The translations under genes and the position numbers were made by a program. The notes under the pieces were generated by a model. It was not told where the DNA came from. It worked only from the letters and a program-made list of their open reading frames with translations, and ran no database searches. Below, piece after piece: positions 25,409-33,634 of a stretch of DNA of 64,000 bases (its first letter is position 1; each line of letters opens with the position of its first letter). Source of the stretch: Halorussus marinus (GTDB lineage: Archaea > Halobacteriota > Halobacteria > Halobacteriales > Haladaptataceae); assembly GCF_004765795.1 (NCBI RefSeq), contig NZ_SBIV01000002.1, positions 124,001 to 188,000 on the forward strand, written 5' to 3'.

Positions 25409-26035
25409 TCAGCAGAGCGGCTTCGGGTCCAGCCCCATCCCGGTCAGCGTCTCGGCGTAGTCGTCGTACGCGACCTCGACGACCGACTCGGCGACCGCCA
25501 GCGCCCGGTCCCAGTCGCCCTCCTCACACCGGGCCGCGAGGAGGTCCGCGCCCGTCTCGACGCCGGCTTTCGTGTCGGCGCGCAGTTCCCGGAAGAGGTC
25601 GGCCCGGCGCTCGTCGGCCTCGTTGACGAAGAAGTTCACGACCTGCAGTTGGGTCCGGTCGCCGACGAGCGACCGACCCACCAGCCCCGCGGCGCGCTCG
25701 GCGGTGGTCTCCAGGTCCCGGAGTCGCTCGTGCATCGGGTCGAGACCGTCGGCGTGCTCGGCGTCTTCGAGTTCGGCGACGACCCGATCGTAGTGGTCGC
25801 GCTCCCGGTCGGCAAGCTCCGCGAACGTCCGGCTCGCGGCCTCGTCGGTCTCGGCCTCGGCCCACGCGGCGAACGTCTCGGCGGCGGTGCGCTCGCTCCG
25901 GGCGGCCGCCCGGAGGACCGACTCGGCGTCGAGGTCGGCGTCGGTGAGCGCCACCACCGCCTGCTGGGAGCCGAGCCGGTCGAGTTCGGTCGCCGTTCTG
26001 GCTTCGATCTCCTCGGGAAACGCGGCGGCGTCCAT
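25409..26035 (-). CDS. Ferritin-like/rubrerythrin-family protein
   Basis: 208 residues starting MDAAAFPEEIEARTATELD; the upstream in-frame codons cross the promoter and are unlikely to be used. An all-helical protein with the pattern SERTAAETFAAWAEAETDEAASRTFAELADRERDHYDRV, whose Glu...ExxH spacing resembles a ferritin-like four-helix bundle. Only part of the usual di-iron ligand set is obvious, so metal binding is uncertain. Convergent with the Sco operon by direction; monocistronic. Confidence 0.65.
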   Translation of the reverse strand: MDAAAFPEEIEARTATELDRLGSQQAVVALTDADLDAESVLRAAARSERTAAETFAAWAEAETDEAASRTFAELADRERDHYDRVVAELEDAEHADGLDPMHERLRDLETTAERAAGLVGRSLVGDRTQLQVVNFFVNEADERRADLFRELRADTKAGVETGADLLAARCEEGDWDRALAVAESVVEVAYDDYAETLTGMGLDPKPLC

Positions 26036-26112
26036 GCCCGACCGTACGGGGCCGGCTCGGATGAAGGTTTGCGCGCCCAAAGCAGACAGTTATCTGATAC
26101 GTGTCTGACGTG

Positions 26113-26121
26113 CGTTTTATG
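26113..26121 (+). promoter_or_regulatory. TATA box for the coiled-coil-smc-scpA operon
   Basis: cgttttatg is centred about 30 bp before the ATG at 26147; this supports the short N-terminus of that gene. Confidence 0.6.
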
Positions 26122-26146
26122 GTCCTACCGTGGGGGTTGGGACATA

Positions 26147-26440
26147 ATGAGCGACGCCGAACAGCGAGTCGAAGAACTCGAATCGAAGGTCGAACGCCTC
26201 GAAGCCACGATCCAGGGGCTGACCGAGGAGCTCGTGGAAGTAAACCAGCGGCTCGAAACCCTCGAAGAGGACGCCGAGTCGACGAGTCAGCCGCCGGCCC
26301 GAGCCGGCGGCGAGTCGGACGCGACGCGGGCCGAGCCCGACGAAACGCCCGAAAGCGACGACGCTAAAGGCGACGAGTCCCAGACTGAAGACGAGACGGA
26401 GGACGACTCCGGGTTGGGCGACGACATCATCGTCGCGTAA
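26147..26440 (+). CDS. Small coiled-coil protein (DUF7518-like) upstream of smc
   Basis: 97 residues from the ATG at 26147, chosen because a TATA box lies about 30 bp upstream. Residues 1-42 are a coiled coil (EQRVEELESKVERLEATIQGLTEELVEVNQRLETLEE). The rest is an acidic disordered tail ending GLGDDIIVA, a conserved-looking terminus. It lies 24 bp before smc on the same strand. I infer a structural or regulatory partner of SMC; the family has no proven function. Confidence 0.8.
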   Translation: MSDAEQRVEELESKVERLEATIQGLTEELVEVNQRLETLEEDAESTSQPPARAGGESDATRAEPDETPESDDAKGDESQTEDETEDDSGLGDDIIVA

Positions 26441-26464
26441 CGCGGTCCCTCCCACGAGCAACCC

Positions 26465-29400
26465 ATGCACATCAAAGCGCTCGTCTTGGACAACTTCAAG
26501 AGCTTCGGGCGGAAGACCGAGATCCCGTTTTACGAGGATTTCACGACAGTTAGCGGTCCGAACGGCTCCGGGAAGAGCAACATCATCGACAGCATCCTGT
26601 TCGCGCTCGGACTCGCTCGAACGCGGGGCATCCGAGCGGAGAAGCTCACCGACCTCATCTACAACCCCGGCCACGCCGATGGGGCCGCCGAACGCGAGGG
26701 CGCCCGCGAGGCCAGCGTCGAGGTCGTGCTCGACAACGCGGACGGGACGCTCGACCGGGCGCAGGTCGTGAACGCCGCCGGAACCGAGAGCGTCGGCGAC
26801 GTCGACGAGATCACCATCAAGCGCCGGGTCAAAGAGACCGACGACAACTACTACTCGTACTACTACCTCAACGGCCGGTCGGTCAACCTCTCGGACATCC
26901 AAGACCTGCTGGCCCAAGCCGGCGTCACGCCCGAGGGGTACAACGTCGTCATGCAGGGCGACGTGACCGAAATCATCAACATGACCCCGTACGAGCGCCG
27001 CGAGATCATCGACGAGATCGCGGGGGTCGCGGAGTTCGACGCCAAGAAAGAAGACGCCCTCGACGAGCTGGAGGTCGTCAAAGAGCGCATCGACGAGGCC
27101 GAACTCCGAATCGAGGAGAAACGCGACCGGCTCGAACAGCTCGAAGACGAGCGCGAGACCGCCCTCGAATACCAGGGGCTCCGCGACGAGAAAGAGGAGT
27201 ACGAGGGGTTCGTCCGGGCGGCGGAACTCGAAGAGAAGCGCGAGGACCTCGCCCACACCCGCGAGGACATCGAGCAACGGGAGGCCGAGCTCGCCGAACG
27301 CCAGGCCGAGCTCGACGAAAAGCAGGGGACGGTCATCCGGCTCGAAGACGAGCTGGAGGAGCTCAACGCCGAGATCGAGCGGAAGGGCGAGGACGAACAG
27401 CTCGAGATCAAAAGCGAGATCGAGGAGGTCAAAGGCGAGATCTCGCGGCTCGAAGACGCGATCGAGACCGCCGAAGAGAAGATCGCCGACGCGGAGGACA
27501 CCCGCCGGCAGGCGTTCGTGGAGATCGACCGCAAGCAGGAGACCGTCGACGACCTCAAAGCCGACATCCGGGACATCAAGATCGAGAAGTCCTCGGTGAA
27601 AGCCGACGTCCAGCAGAAGGAGGCCGAGCTCGCGGAGATCGAGGCCGAGATCGACGCCGTCGACACCGAGTACGACGAGGTCAAAGCCGAGCTCGCCGAG
27701 AAGAAAGACCGGCTGGAGGCCGAGAAAAGCGAGAAAAACGACCTCCAGCGCGAGAAAGACCGCCTGCTCGACGAGGCCCGGCGGCGCTCGAACGCCGAGA
27801 GCGAGAAGGAGGCCGAGCTCGACGAGGCCCGCGAGCGGATCCCGGCGCTCGAATCGAAGCTCGACGACCTCGAAGACGAGCTCGCGAAGGCCGAGCGCAA
27901 CCGCGCCCAGATCGACGACGTGGTCGCGGACCTCAAACAGGAGAAACGCGAGCTTCAGGACGACCTCGACGAGGTCGAAGACCGGCTCCAGGCCGAACAA
28001 AGCGAGTACGCCCAGCTCGAGGCGAAAGCCGACGAGAGCGGCGACTCCTCGTACGGCCGGGCGGTCTCGACGATCCTGAACGCGGACAAACCCGGCGTCC
28101 ACGGCACGGTCGCCCAGCTCGGGAGCGTCGCCGAGCAGTACGCCACCGCGGCCGAGACGGCCGCCGGCGGCCGGATGGCGCAGGTGGTCGTCGACGACGA
28201 CGGCGTCGGCCAAGAGTGCATCGAGTACCTGAAGTCCCGGAACGCCGGCCGGGCGACGTTCCTGCCGATGACCGAGATGCACGACCGGACCCTCCCGTCG
28301 GCGCCGTCGGCGCCCGGCGTGGTCGACTTCGCGTACAACCTCCTCGACTTCGACGCGGAGTACTCGGGGATCTTCTCGTACGTGCTCGGGGACACGCTCG
28401 TCGTCGAGAACATGGAGACCGCCCGGGACTTCATGGGCGACTACCGGCTGGTGACCCTCTCGGGCGAACTAGTCGAGAAGAGCGGCGCGATGACCGGCGG
28501 CTCGAAGTCGGGGTCCCGGTACTCGTTCTCGACGTCCGGGAAGGGCCAGCTCGAACGGGTCGCCCGCCGGATCAACGAGCTCGAAGACGAACGCCGGTCC
28601 ATCCGGGAGGACGTCCGGGACGTCGAGGAGCGACTCGACGACGCTCGCGACCGCAAGAGCGACGCCACCGATCAGGTGCGCTCGATCGAGTCCGACATCG
28701 AACGCACCGAGGGCGAAGTCGAGGCGGCCCGCGAGCGCATCGACGACCTCGAAGACGAGCTCGTCGCGATGGAGGCCGAGCGCGAGGCCGTCAACGAGCA
28801 GATGCAGGAGCTCGAAGACGACATCGACGACCGCGAGGCGGCCATCGCCGACCTCGAAGACGAGATCGCGACGCTCGAATCCGAACTGGCCGACTCGCGG
28901 ATTCCGGAGCTCACCGCGGAGGCCGAGGAGATCGAGACCGACATCGACGAACTCGAAGACCGAATCGACGATCTCGACGGCGAGCTCAACGAGCTCCAAC
29001 TGGAGAAAGAGTACGCCGAGGACGCGATCGAGGACCTCCACGACGACATCGAGGCCGCCCAGAACCGCAAGGCCGAGCAAGAAGAGCGGACCGCGGAGCT
29101 CGAAGCGAAGATCGAAGACCAACGGGCCCTGCTCGAACAGAAGCGCGAGGCCGTCGAGGAGCTCGAAGCCGAACTCGCCGAACTCAAAGACGAGCGGACC
29201 GAACTCAAAGACGAGCTTCGGGAGGCCCAGCGAGTCCGCGACGAGAAGCAGTCGGCGGTCGAGTCGGTCGAGAACCGCCTCGAAAGCCTCCGGCGGGCGG
29301 CCGACCGGCTCGAAGACGAGATCGCCGAGCTCCGCGAACAGGTCGGGGACTACGACGCCGACGAGATTCCCGACCTCGACGAGGTCGAGGAGAACATCTC

Positions 29401-30046
29401 GCGGCTCGAACGCCAGATGGAGGCTCTGGAGCCGGTCAACATGCTCGCGATCGAGGAGTACGACGACGTGAAGGCCGACCTCGACGACCTCGAAGAGCGC
29501 AAGGCGGTGCTGGTCGAGGAGCGCGACGGCATCCGCGAGCGCATCGACTCCTACGAGTCCCAGAAGAGAGCCACCTTCATGGAGGCCTTCGAGGCGATCG
29601 ACGACCAGTTTCAGGACATCTTCGAGCGGCTCTCGAACGGGACCGGCGACCTCCACCTCGAAGACGAGGCCGACCCCTTCGACGGCGGGCTCACGATGAA
29701 GGCCCAGCCGGGCGACAAGCCCATCCAGCGCCTCGACGCGATGTCGGGCGGCGAGAAGAGCCTCACCGCCCTCGCGTTCATCTTCGCGATCCAGCGGTAC
29801 AACCCCGCGCCGTTCTACGCCCTCGACGAGGTCGACGCGTTCCTCGACGCCGCCAACGCCGAGCGCGTCGGCGAGATGGTGGACGAACTCGCGGGCGAGG
29901 CCCAGTTCGTCGTGGTGAGCCACCGGTCGGCGATGATGGAGCGCTCCGAGCGCGCCATCGGCGTGACGATGCAGGGCGACAACGTCAGCACCGTCACCGG
30001 GATTCAGCTCGGCGACGGCGAAGAGGAGGTGCCCGCCGATGACTAG
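26465..30046 (+). CDS. smc: Chromosome segregation ATPase SMC
   Basis: 1193 residues, the normal SMC length. Walker A GPNGSGKSN is at 31-39; a long coiled coil spans about 170-510; the hinge is at about 525-680 (GVHGTVAQLGSV ... GAMTGGSKSGSRYSFS); a second coiled coil covers 690-1010; the ABC signature MSGGEKSL is at about 1094 and Walker B FYALDEVDAFLDAAN at about 1117. It compacts and segregates the chromosome with ScpA. The stop codon overlaps the scpA start region by 8 bp. Confidence 0.97.
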   Translation: MHIKALVLDNFKSFGRKTEIPFYEDFTTVSGPNGSGKSNIIDSILFALGLARTRGIRAEKLTDLIYNPGHADGAAEREGAREASVEVVLDNADGTLDRAQVVNAAGTESVGDVDEITIKRRVKETDDNYYSYYYLNGRSVNLSDIQDLLAQAGVTPEGYNVVMQGDVTEIINMTPYERREIIDEIAGVAEFDAKKEDALDELEVVKERIDEAELRIEEKRDRLEQLEDERETALEYQGLRDEKEEYEGFVRAAELEEKREDLAHTREDIEQREAELAERQAELDEKQGTVIRLEDELEELNAEIERKGEDEQLEIKSEIEEVKGEISRLEDAIETAEEKIADAEDTRRQAFVEIDRKQETVDDLKADIRDIKIEKSSVKADVQQKEAELAEIEAEIDAVDTEYDEVKAELAEKKDRLEAEKSEKNDLQREKDRLLDEARRRSNAESEKEAELDEARERIPALESKLDDLEDELAKAERNRAQIDDVVADLKQEKRELQDDLDEVEDRLQAEQSEYAQLEAKADESGDSSYGRAVSTILNADKPGVHGTVAQLGSVAEQYATAAETAAGGRMAQVVVDDDGVGQECIEYLKSRNAGRATFLPMTEMHDRTLPSAPSAPGVVDFAYNLLDFDAEYSGIFSYVLGDTLVVENMETARDFMGDYRLVTLSGELVEKSGAMTGGSKSGSRYSFSTSGKGQLERVARRINELEDERRSIREDVRDVEERLDDARDRKSDATDQVRSIESDIERTEGEVEAARERIDDLEDELVAMEAEREAVNEQMQELEDDIDDREAAIADLEDEIATLESELADSRIPELTAEAEEIETDIDELEDRIDDLDGELNELQLEKEYAEDAIEDLHDDIEAAQNRKAEQEERTAELEAKIEDQRALLEQKREAVEELEAELAELKDERTELKDELREAQRVRDEKQSAVESVENRLESLRRAADRLEDEIAELREQVGDYDADEIPDLDEVEENISRLERQMEALEPVNMLAIEEYDDVKADLDDLEERKAVLVEERDGIRERIDSYESQKRATFMEAFEAIDDQFQDIFERLSNGTGDLHLEDEADPFDGGLTMKAQPGDKPIQRLDAMSGGEKSLTALAFIFAIQRYNPAPFYALDEVDAFLDAANAERVGEMVDELAGEAQFVVVSHRSAMMERSERAIGVTMQGDNVSTVTGIQLGDGEEEVPADD

Positions 30047-31100
30047 CGATTCTCCCGAGGAGAATCGGAAAAGCGAGCGGGGAGCACAGCGACCCGCGAG
30101 CACCGCGACTCCCGAGGAGAATCCGAACGGCGAGCGGGGAGCCACCCCAGAGCTTCGGTCTGACGGGGGCGTCCCGCTCAACATCGCGAACCACGACGAG
30201 GAGGCCGGCGAGCGCGAGGGCGAAGGCGTCGACGGCGAGTCGACCATCCTCGACGAGGTCGCGCCCGACGCGCCCGAGTCCGGCGACGAGGAGGCCGAGC
30301 CGGTCGAGCTCCTCGTCCAGTTGGCCGAGGAGGGCGAGATCGAGCCGTGGGACATCGACATCGTCACCGTCACCGACAAGTTCCTCGACCGGCTCGACGA
30401 GGCCGACCTCCGGACCTCCGGCCGGGCGCTGTTCTACGCGAGCGTCCTGCTCCGGATGAAAAGCGACGCGATGCTCGCCGACGACGACGAGGACGAGCCC
30501 GAGGAGCCGGGGTGGGACGAGTGGGACGCCCCGACGGCCGGCGACGGGGAGTTCCCGGCCCACGACCCGATCGACCAGCTCGAAGACGAGATGGAGCGCC
30601 GGCTCGACCGGAAGACCGCCCGGGGAACACCCGAGACCCTCGACGAACTCGTCCGGGAGCTCCGCGAGCGCGAGCGGGGATCGTGGTGGAAAGAGTCCCG
30701 CAGCTACGACACCTCCGACTCCCCGCAGGGGTTCGAGCGCGGCACCCAGACGCTCGACTATCGCGCCGACGACGCGATGCGGGTCGACGAGGAGCCGTCG
30801 GCCGACGACGTGACCGGCACCGCCCACGCCGAGGACATCGAGGCGGTCATCGACGACGTCCGGGCCGAACTCGCCGACCGCTACGACGCGGGGCGCGACG
30901 AGGTGCTGTACGCCGAGATCGACACCGCCGGCGGGTCGGAGATCCAGACGTTCCTCGCCCTCCTCTTTCTCTCTCACCGCGAGGCGGTCGTGCTCGAACA
31001 GGACGATCTGTTCGGCGACCTCTGGGTCCGGAACCCCGAGGCGGTCGCCGACGCCGACTCAGACGACCCCGAGACCGAACCCGAGGCGATCGCGGACTGA
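30039..31100 (+). CDS. scpA: ScpA kleisin with a repeat-derived N-terminal insertion
   Basis: 353 residues. The kleisin N-domain is EPVELLVQLAEEGEIEPWDIDIVTVTDKFLDRL at about 87-120; the C-terminal winged helix is about 265-330 (GGSEIQTFLALLFLSHREAVVLEQDDLF). It bridges SMC heads. After MTSD, residues 5-44 (SPEENRKSERGA..., repeated as PEENPNGERGA) come from two palindromic DNA repeats; the usual haloarchaeal N-terminus, PLNIANHDEEAG, resumes at residue 46. So the insert is probably a captured repeat element. No ScpB gene follows. Confidence 0.9.
   Translation: MTSDSPEENRKSERGAQRPASTATPEENPNGERGATPELRSDGGVPLNIANHDEEAGEREGEGVDGESTILDEVAPDAPESGDEEAEPVELLVQLAEEGEIEPWDIDIVTVTDKFLDRLDEADLRTSGRALFYASVLLRMKSDAMLADDDEDEPEEPGWDEWDAPTAGDGEFPAHDPIDQLEDEMERRLDRKTARGTPETLDELVRELRERERGSWWKESRSYDTSDSPQGFERGTQTLDYRADDAMRVDEEPSADDVTGTAHAEDIEAVIDDVRAELADRYDAGRDEVLYAEIDTAGGSEIQTFLALLFLSHREAVVLEQDDLFGDLWVRNPEAVADADSDDPETEPEAIAD
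30047..30067. repeat. Perfect palindrome CGATTCTCC-CGA-GGAGAATCG inside scpA
   Basis: 9-bp arms with a 3-bp centre directly after the smc stop; part of repeat unit A. Confidence 0.85.
30052..30085 (+). repeat. In-frame 34-bp repeat unit A within scpA
   Basis: Matches unit B (30109-30142) at 31 of 34 positions by hand alignment. The 57-bp offset is 19 codons, so the frame is kept. It encodes the PEENRKSERGA-type segment. Confidence 0.8.
30109..30142 (+). repeat. In-frame 34-bp repeat unit B within scpA
   Basis: Second copy of unit A, encoding PEENPNGERGA. Its CTCCC...GGGGAG ends can also pair. Confidence 0.8.
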
Positions 31101-31145
31101 GCCGCGGTCCGCTCGCCACCGGACTTTGGAACACGTTGGCAATAC

Positions 31146-31152
31146 ACTTATC
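31146..31152 (+). promoter_or_regulatory. TATA-like acttatc before the 32-aa frame
   Basis: About 28 bp before the ATG at 31177, within the AT-richer stretch aatacacttatcac. It fits a leaderless mRNA. Confidence 0.45.
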
Positions 31153-31176
31153 ACTCCCCGAGACGTGTGGTAACAT

Positions 31177-31275
31177 ATGACGCCCGAACGGTTCCGCGAG
31201 CGGCTCGAAGAGACCGACGGTCGGGTCGATCCCTCGGAAGTCGCGGCGGCGCTCGAGTACGTCCGGGGACGTTAG
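31177..31275 (+). CDS. Possible 32-residue microprotein
   Basis: Reads MTPERFRERLEETDGRVDPS then EVAAALEYVRGR: a compact acidic, helix-favouring peptide with full GC3 codon bias and a TATA box at leaderless distance. Its TAG stop (31273-31275) overlaps the TAA stop of the convergent MTA phosphorylase gene (31272-31274). No known domain. It follows scpA by 76 bp but has its own promoter. Conservation in relatives would decide its reality. Confidence 0.5.
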   Translation: MTPERFRERLEETDGRVDPSEVAAALEYVRGR

Positions 31276-32126
31276 TCGAGGTACTCGCCGACGAACGCGT
31301 CGACCCGGTCGCGCGTCTCCTCGGGGATGGCCTCGGTCGGCGTGTTGATAGTGCCCTGCAGTGCCGACCCGCAGTCGCAGTCGCGCTCGTCGGGCATGTT
31401 CCGGATAGCGTGCTCGACGACCTCCTTGATCGCGTCCTCGTTCTCGGCGGCGTTTTCCAGCACCTCCTCGAGGGTGACCTCGCTGTCTTCCTTCCAGACG
31501 TCGTAGTCGGTGACCCCCGCGACCGTCGCGTAGCAGAGTTCGGCCTCGCGAGCCAGTTTCGCCTCCGGGATCGTCGTCATGCCGATGACGTCCCAGCCCT
31601 GCTCGCGGTAGAACTCGCTCTCGGCGCGGGTCGAGTACTGCGGGCCCTCGATGCAGACGTAGGTGCCGCCTTTCTCGTGGTCCGCGTCGGTCGCGCTCGC
31701 ACAGGAGTCAGCGAGGTGCTCGACCATGTGCGGGCAGTACGGCTCGGCAAACGGCATGTGGACCACGATGCCGTCGCCGAAGAACGTCGAATCGCGGTGT
31801 TTCGTCCGGTCGAACGTCTGGTCGGGGACCACCAGCGTCTGGGGGGGCAGGTCCTCGCGGAGGCTCCCGACCGCGTTGCTCGACAGCACGCGCTCGACGC
31901 CGACCTGCTTTAGCGCGTAGATGTTGGCCTTGTACGGCGCGTTCGTCGGCGTGTGCTGGTGGTCGGGGCCGTGGCGCGGGAGGAACGCGACCTCCTCGCC
32001 GGCGAGTTCGCCGATCGTGACCGGCGCACTCGGATCGCCGAACGGCGTGGTCACGTCCTCTTCGCGGGTGTTTTCGAGTGGCAGCGCGTCGTAGATGCCG
32101 CTTCCGCCGATGAAGCCGATCGTCAT
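31272..32126 (-). CDS. mtnP: S-methyl-5'-thioadenosine phosphorylase
   Basis: 284 residues. Motifs are GFIGGSGIYDAL (phosphate loop), RHGPDHQHTPTNAPYKANIYAL, SSNAVGSLRE and GMTTIPEAKLAREAELCYATVAGVTDYDVW. The Asp-Tyr-Asp near the C-terminal motif fits adenine-type (MTA) specificity over guanine. It splits methylthioadenosine into adenine and methylthioribose-1-phosphate for purine and methionine salvage. The N-terminus MTIGFIGGSGIY is the family start. Normal length. Confidence 0.93.
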   Translation of the reverse strand: MTIGFIGGSGIYDALPLENTREEDVTTPFGDPSAPVTIGELAGEEVAFLPRHGPDHQHTPTNAPYKANIYALKQVGVERVLSSNAVGSLREDLPPQTLVVPDQTFDRTKHRDSTFFGDGIVVHMPFAEPYCPHMVEHLADSCASATDADHEKGGTYVCIEGPQYSTRAESEFYREQGWDVIGMTTIPEAKLAREAELCYATVAGVTDYDVWKEDSEVTLEEVLENAAENEDAIKEVVEHAIRNMPDERDCDCGSALQGTINTPTEAIPEETRDRVDAFVGEYLD

Positions 32127-32218
32127 GGGCGTGACTCGCGCGGGTAGCTACTAAACGGCTGTTCTTTGAGTCCGCTCGGAGACGGCCCGCCCGTCGAACG
32201 CGTCGCGGCGAGCCCGAG

Positions 32219-32226
32219 TCTTATGG
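32219..32226 (+). promoter_or_regulatory. TATA box for the cupin gene
   Basis: tcttatgg about 27 bp before the ATG at 32250 selects that start over upstream in-frame codons. Confidence 0.5.
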
Positions 32227-32249
32227 TCGCGGGCGCCCGAGTCGCGGCC

Positions 32250-32744
32250 ATGACCGATCGCGAGTTCCGCAAAGTCGTCGTCGACGACCTGCCCGACGCG
32301 CCGAACCCAACCCGACGAAAGAAGGAAGTCGACGAGGCCGTCGGCGCGACCGAGTTCGGGTTCAACGTCTACGTCGCCGATCCGGGCGAGCAGTTGCCGT
32401 GGGCGCGACACCGCCACCCCGACCACGAGGAACTGCTGTACGTACTGGAGGGGACGGTCCGCGTCGAGACCTCCGACGGCGAGCACCGCGTCGGGGCAGG
32501 CGAGGCGTTGTTCGTCCCGCCGGACGCGACCCAGCGCGCGGTCGCGACGGGCGACGGTCCTGCGCGGGTGATCGCGGTCGGCGCGCCAAAGACCAGCGAC
32601 GGCGCGATCATCGAAGAGCCGTGTCCCGAGTGCGGGGCCGAGACCGACCGGGAGTACGAAGCCGTCGACGGCGGGGAGACCTACGTCCTCTCCTGTGCGG
32701 ACTGCGGCGCGGAGGTCGAGCGGCTGGTCGCGGGCCCGGAGTGA
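32250..32744 (+). CDS. Cupin-domain protein with C-terminal zinc ribbon
   Basis: 164 residues from the ATG at 32250. The cupin part (about 35-115) has GEQLPWARHRHPDHEELLYVLEGTVRVET, with the two His and Glu metal ligands of cupin motif 1, and GEALFVPPDATQRAV as motif 2. A CPEC...CADC pair at about 127-156 forms a small zinc ribbon. The function of this combination is unknown; metal-dependent isomerase/dioxygenase or sensor roles are possible. Monocistronic. Confidence 0.85.
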   Translation: MTDREFRKVVVDDLPDAPNPTRRKKEVDEAVGATEFGFNVYVADPGEQLPWARHRHPDHEELLYVLEGTVRVETSDGEHRVGAGEALFVPPDATQRAVATGDGPARVIAVGAPKTSDGAIIEEPCPECGAETDREYEAVDGGETYVLSCADCGAEVERLVAGPE

Positions 32745-32795
32745 GAGCGCCGCGGGCCGTCTACGGGAAGCCTCGGGGCTTGACCCCGAGGGGGT

Positions 32796-33503
32796 TCACG
32801 CGTCCCCGACGTTCTCGACCAGCCGCCACTCCTCGCCGGCGTCCGCGATCACGTCCCGGCGGACCATCTCCTCTAGGACCTCGTCCATCCGGTCGGGCTG
32901 GGCGATCTCCATCTCGATGCGCTCTACGTCGTGGTACTCGCCGAGGAGGTGGCGGATCTCCGCGGTCGTGAACGTCTCGCCGTCGGCTTTCTCCATCACG
33001 CCCGCGGTGAGGTCGATCATGTCCTCGATGAAGTTCCACGGGTAGACCACCCACGCCCACTCTTCGAGGCGCTCGCCGACGTAATCGGGATCGAACTCGC
33101 TCGTCTGGAGGAGCTGGAGGGTCGCGGTCCTGACCTCCCCGGCGTCCCGATCGGTGACGTACTCGTAGGCGCGCTCGATCGACCCGCCGGTGTCGGCGAT
33201 GTCGTCGATGATGAGCACGTCCTTGCCCTCGACGCTCCCCTCGGGCATCGGATACCGGACCTCCGGATCGCCGGTCTTCTCGGCGGTCCCGACGTAGTGT
33301 TCCATCTTGAGGCTGGTGAGGTCATCGAGCCCGAGGAAATCGCAGATACACCGCCCCGCGAACCACCCGCCGCGGGCCAGCGCGACCACCACGTCGGGCT
33401 CGAAGGCGTCGCCTTTGACCTGATCGCTGACGTCGCGACACAGCCCGTAGATGTACTCCCAGTTCGTGATCGTGCACTTGAACTCGTCGGGGAGGTCGCT
33501 CAT
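32796..33503 (-). CDS. Phosphoribosyltransferase-family protein (xanthine-guanine type)
   Basis: 235 residues from MSDLPDEFKCTITNWEYIYGL at 33503. The PRPP-binding motif VLIIDDIADTGGS is intact, with VVVALARGGWFAGRCICDFLGL upstream, as in archaeal hypoxanthine/xanthine-guanine phosphoribosyltransferases. The C-terminal ~80 residues (FTTAEIRHLLGEYHDVERIEMEI...) are a helical extension of wHTH-like character. Probably purine salvage; a regulatory PRT of the PurR kind is an alternative. Confidence 0.85.
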   Translation of the reverse strand: MSDLPDEFKCTITNWEYIYGLCRDVSDQVKGDAFEPDVVVALARGGWFAGRCICDFLGLDDLTSLKMEHYVGTAEKTGDPEVRYPMPEGSVEGKDVLIIDDIADTGGSIERAYEYVTDRDAGEVRTATLQLLQTSEFDPDYVGERLEEWAWVVYPWNFIEDMIDLTAGVMEKADGETFTTAEIRHLLGEYHDVERIEMEIAQPDRMDEVLEEMVRRDVIADAGEEWRLVENVGDA

Positions 33504-33634
33504 ACCACCTCGCCACTCGCATCCGTGCACACTTAACCGTTTTCAGGTGCGTTCTCGGGCGATACGGCGGGATCGGCGGACCGAGCGAACGCGGATGACC
33601 AAACGATATGAAGCCGGCGTCCGTGGGCCCGTGC

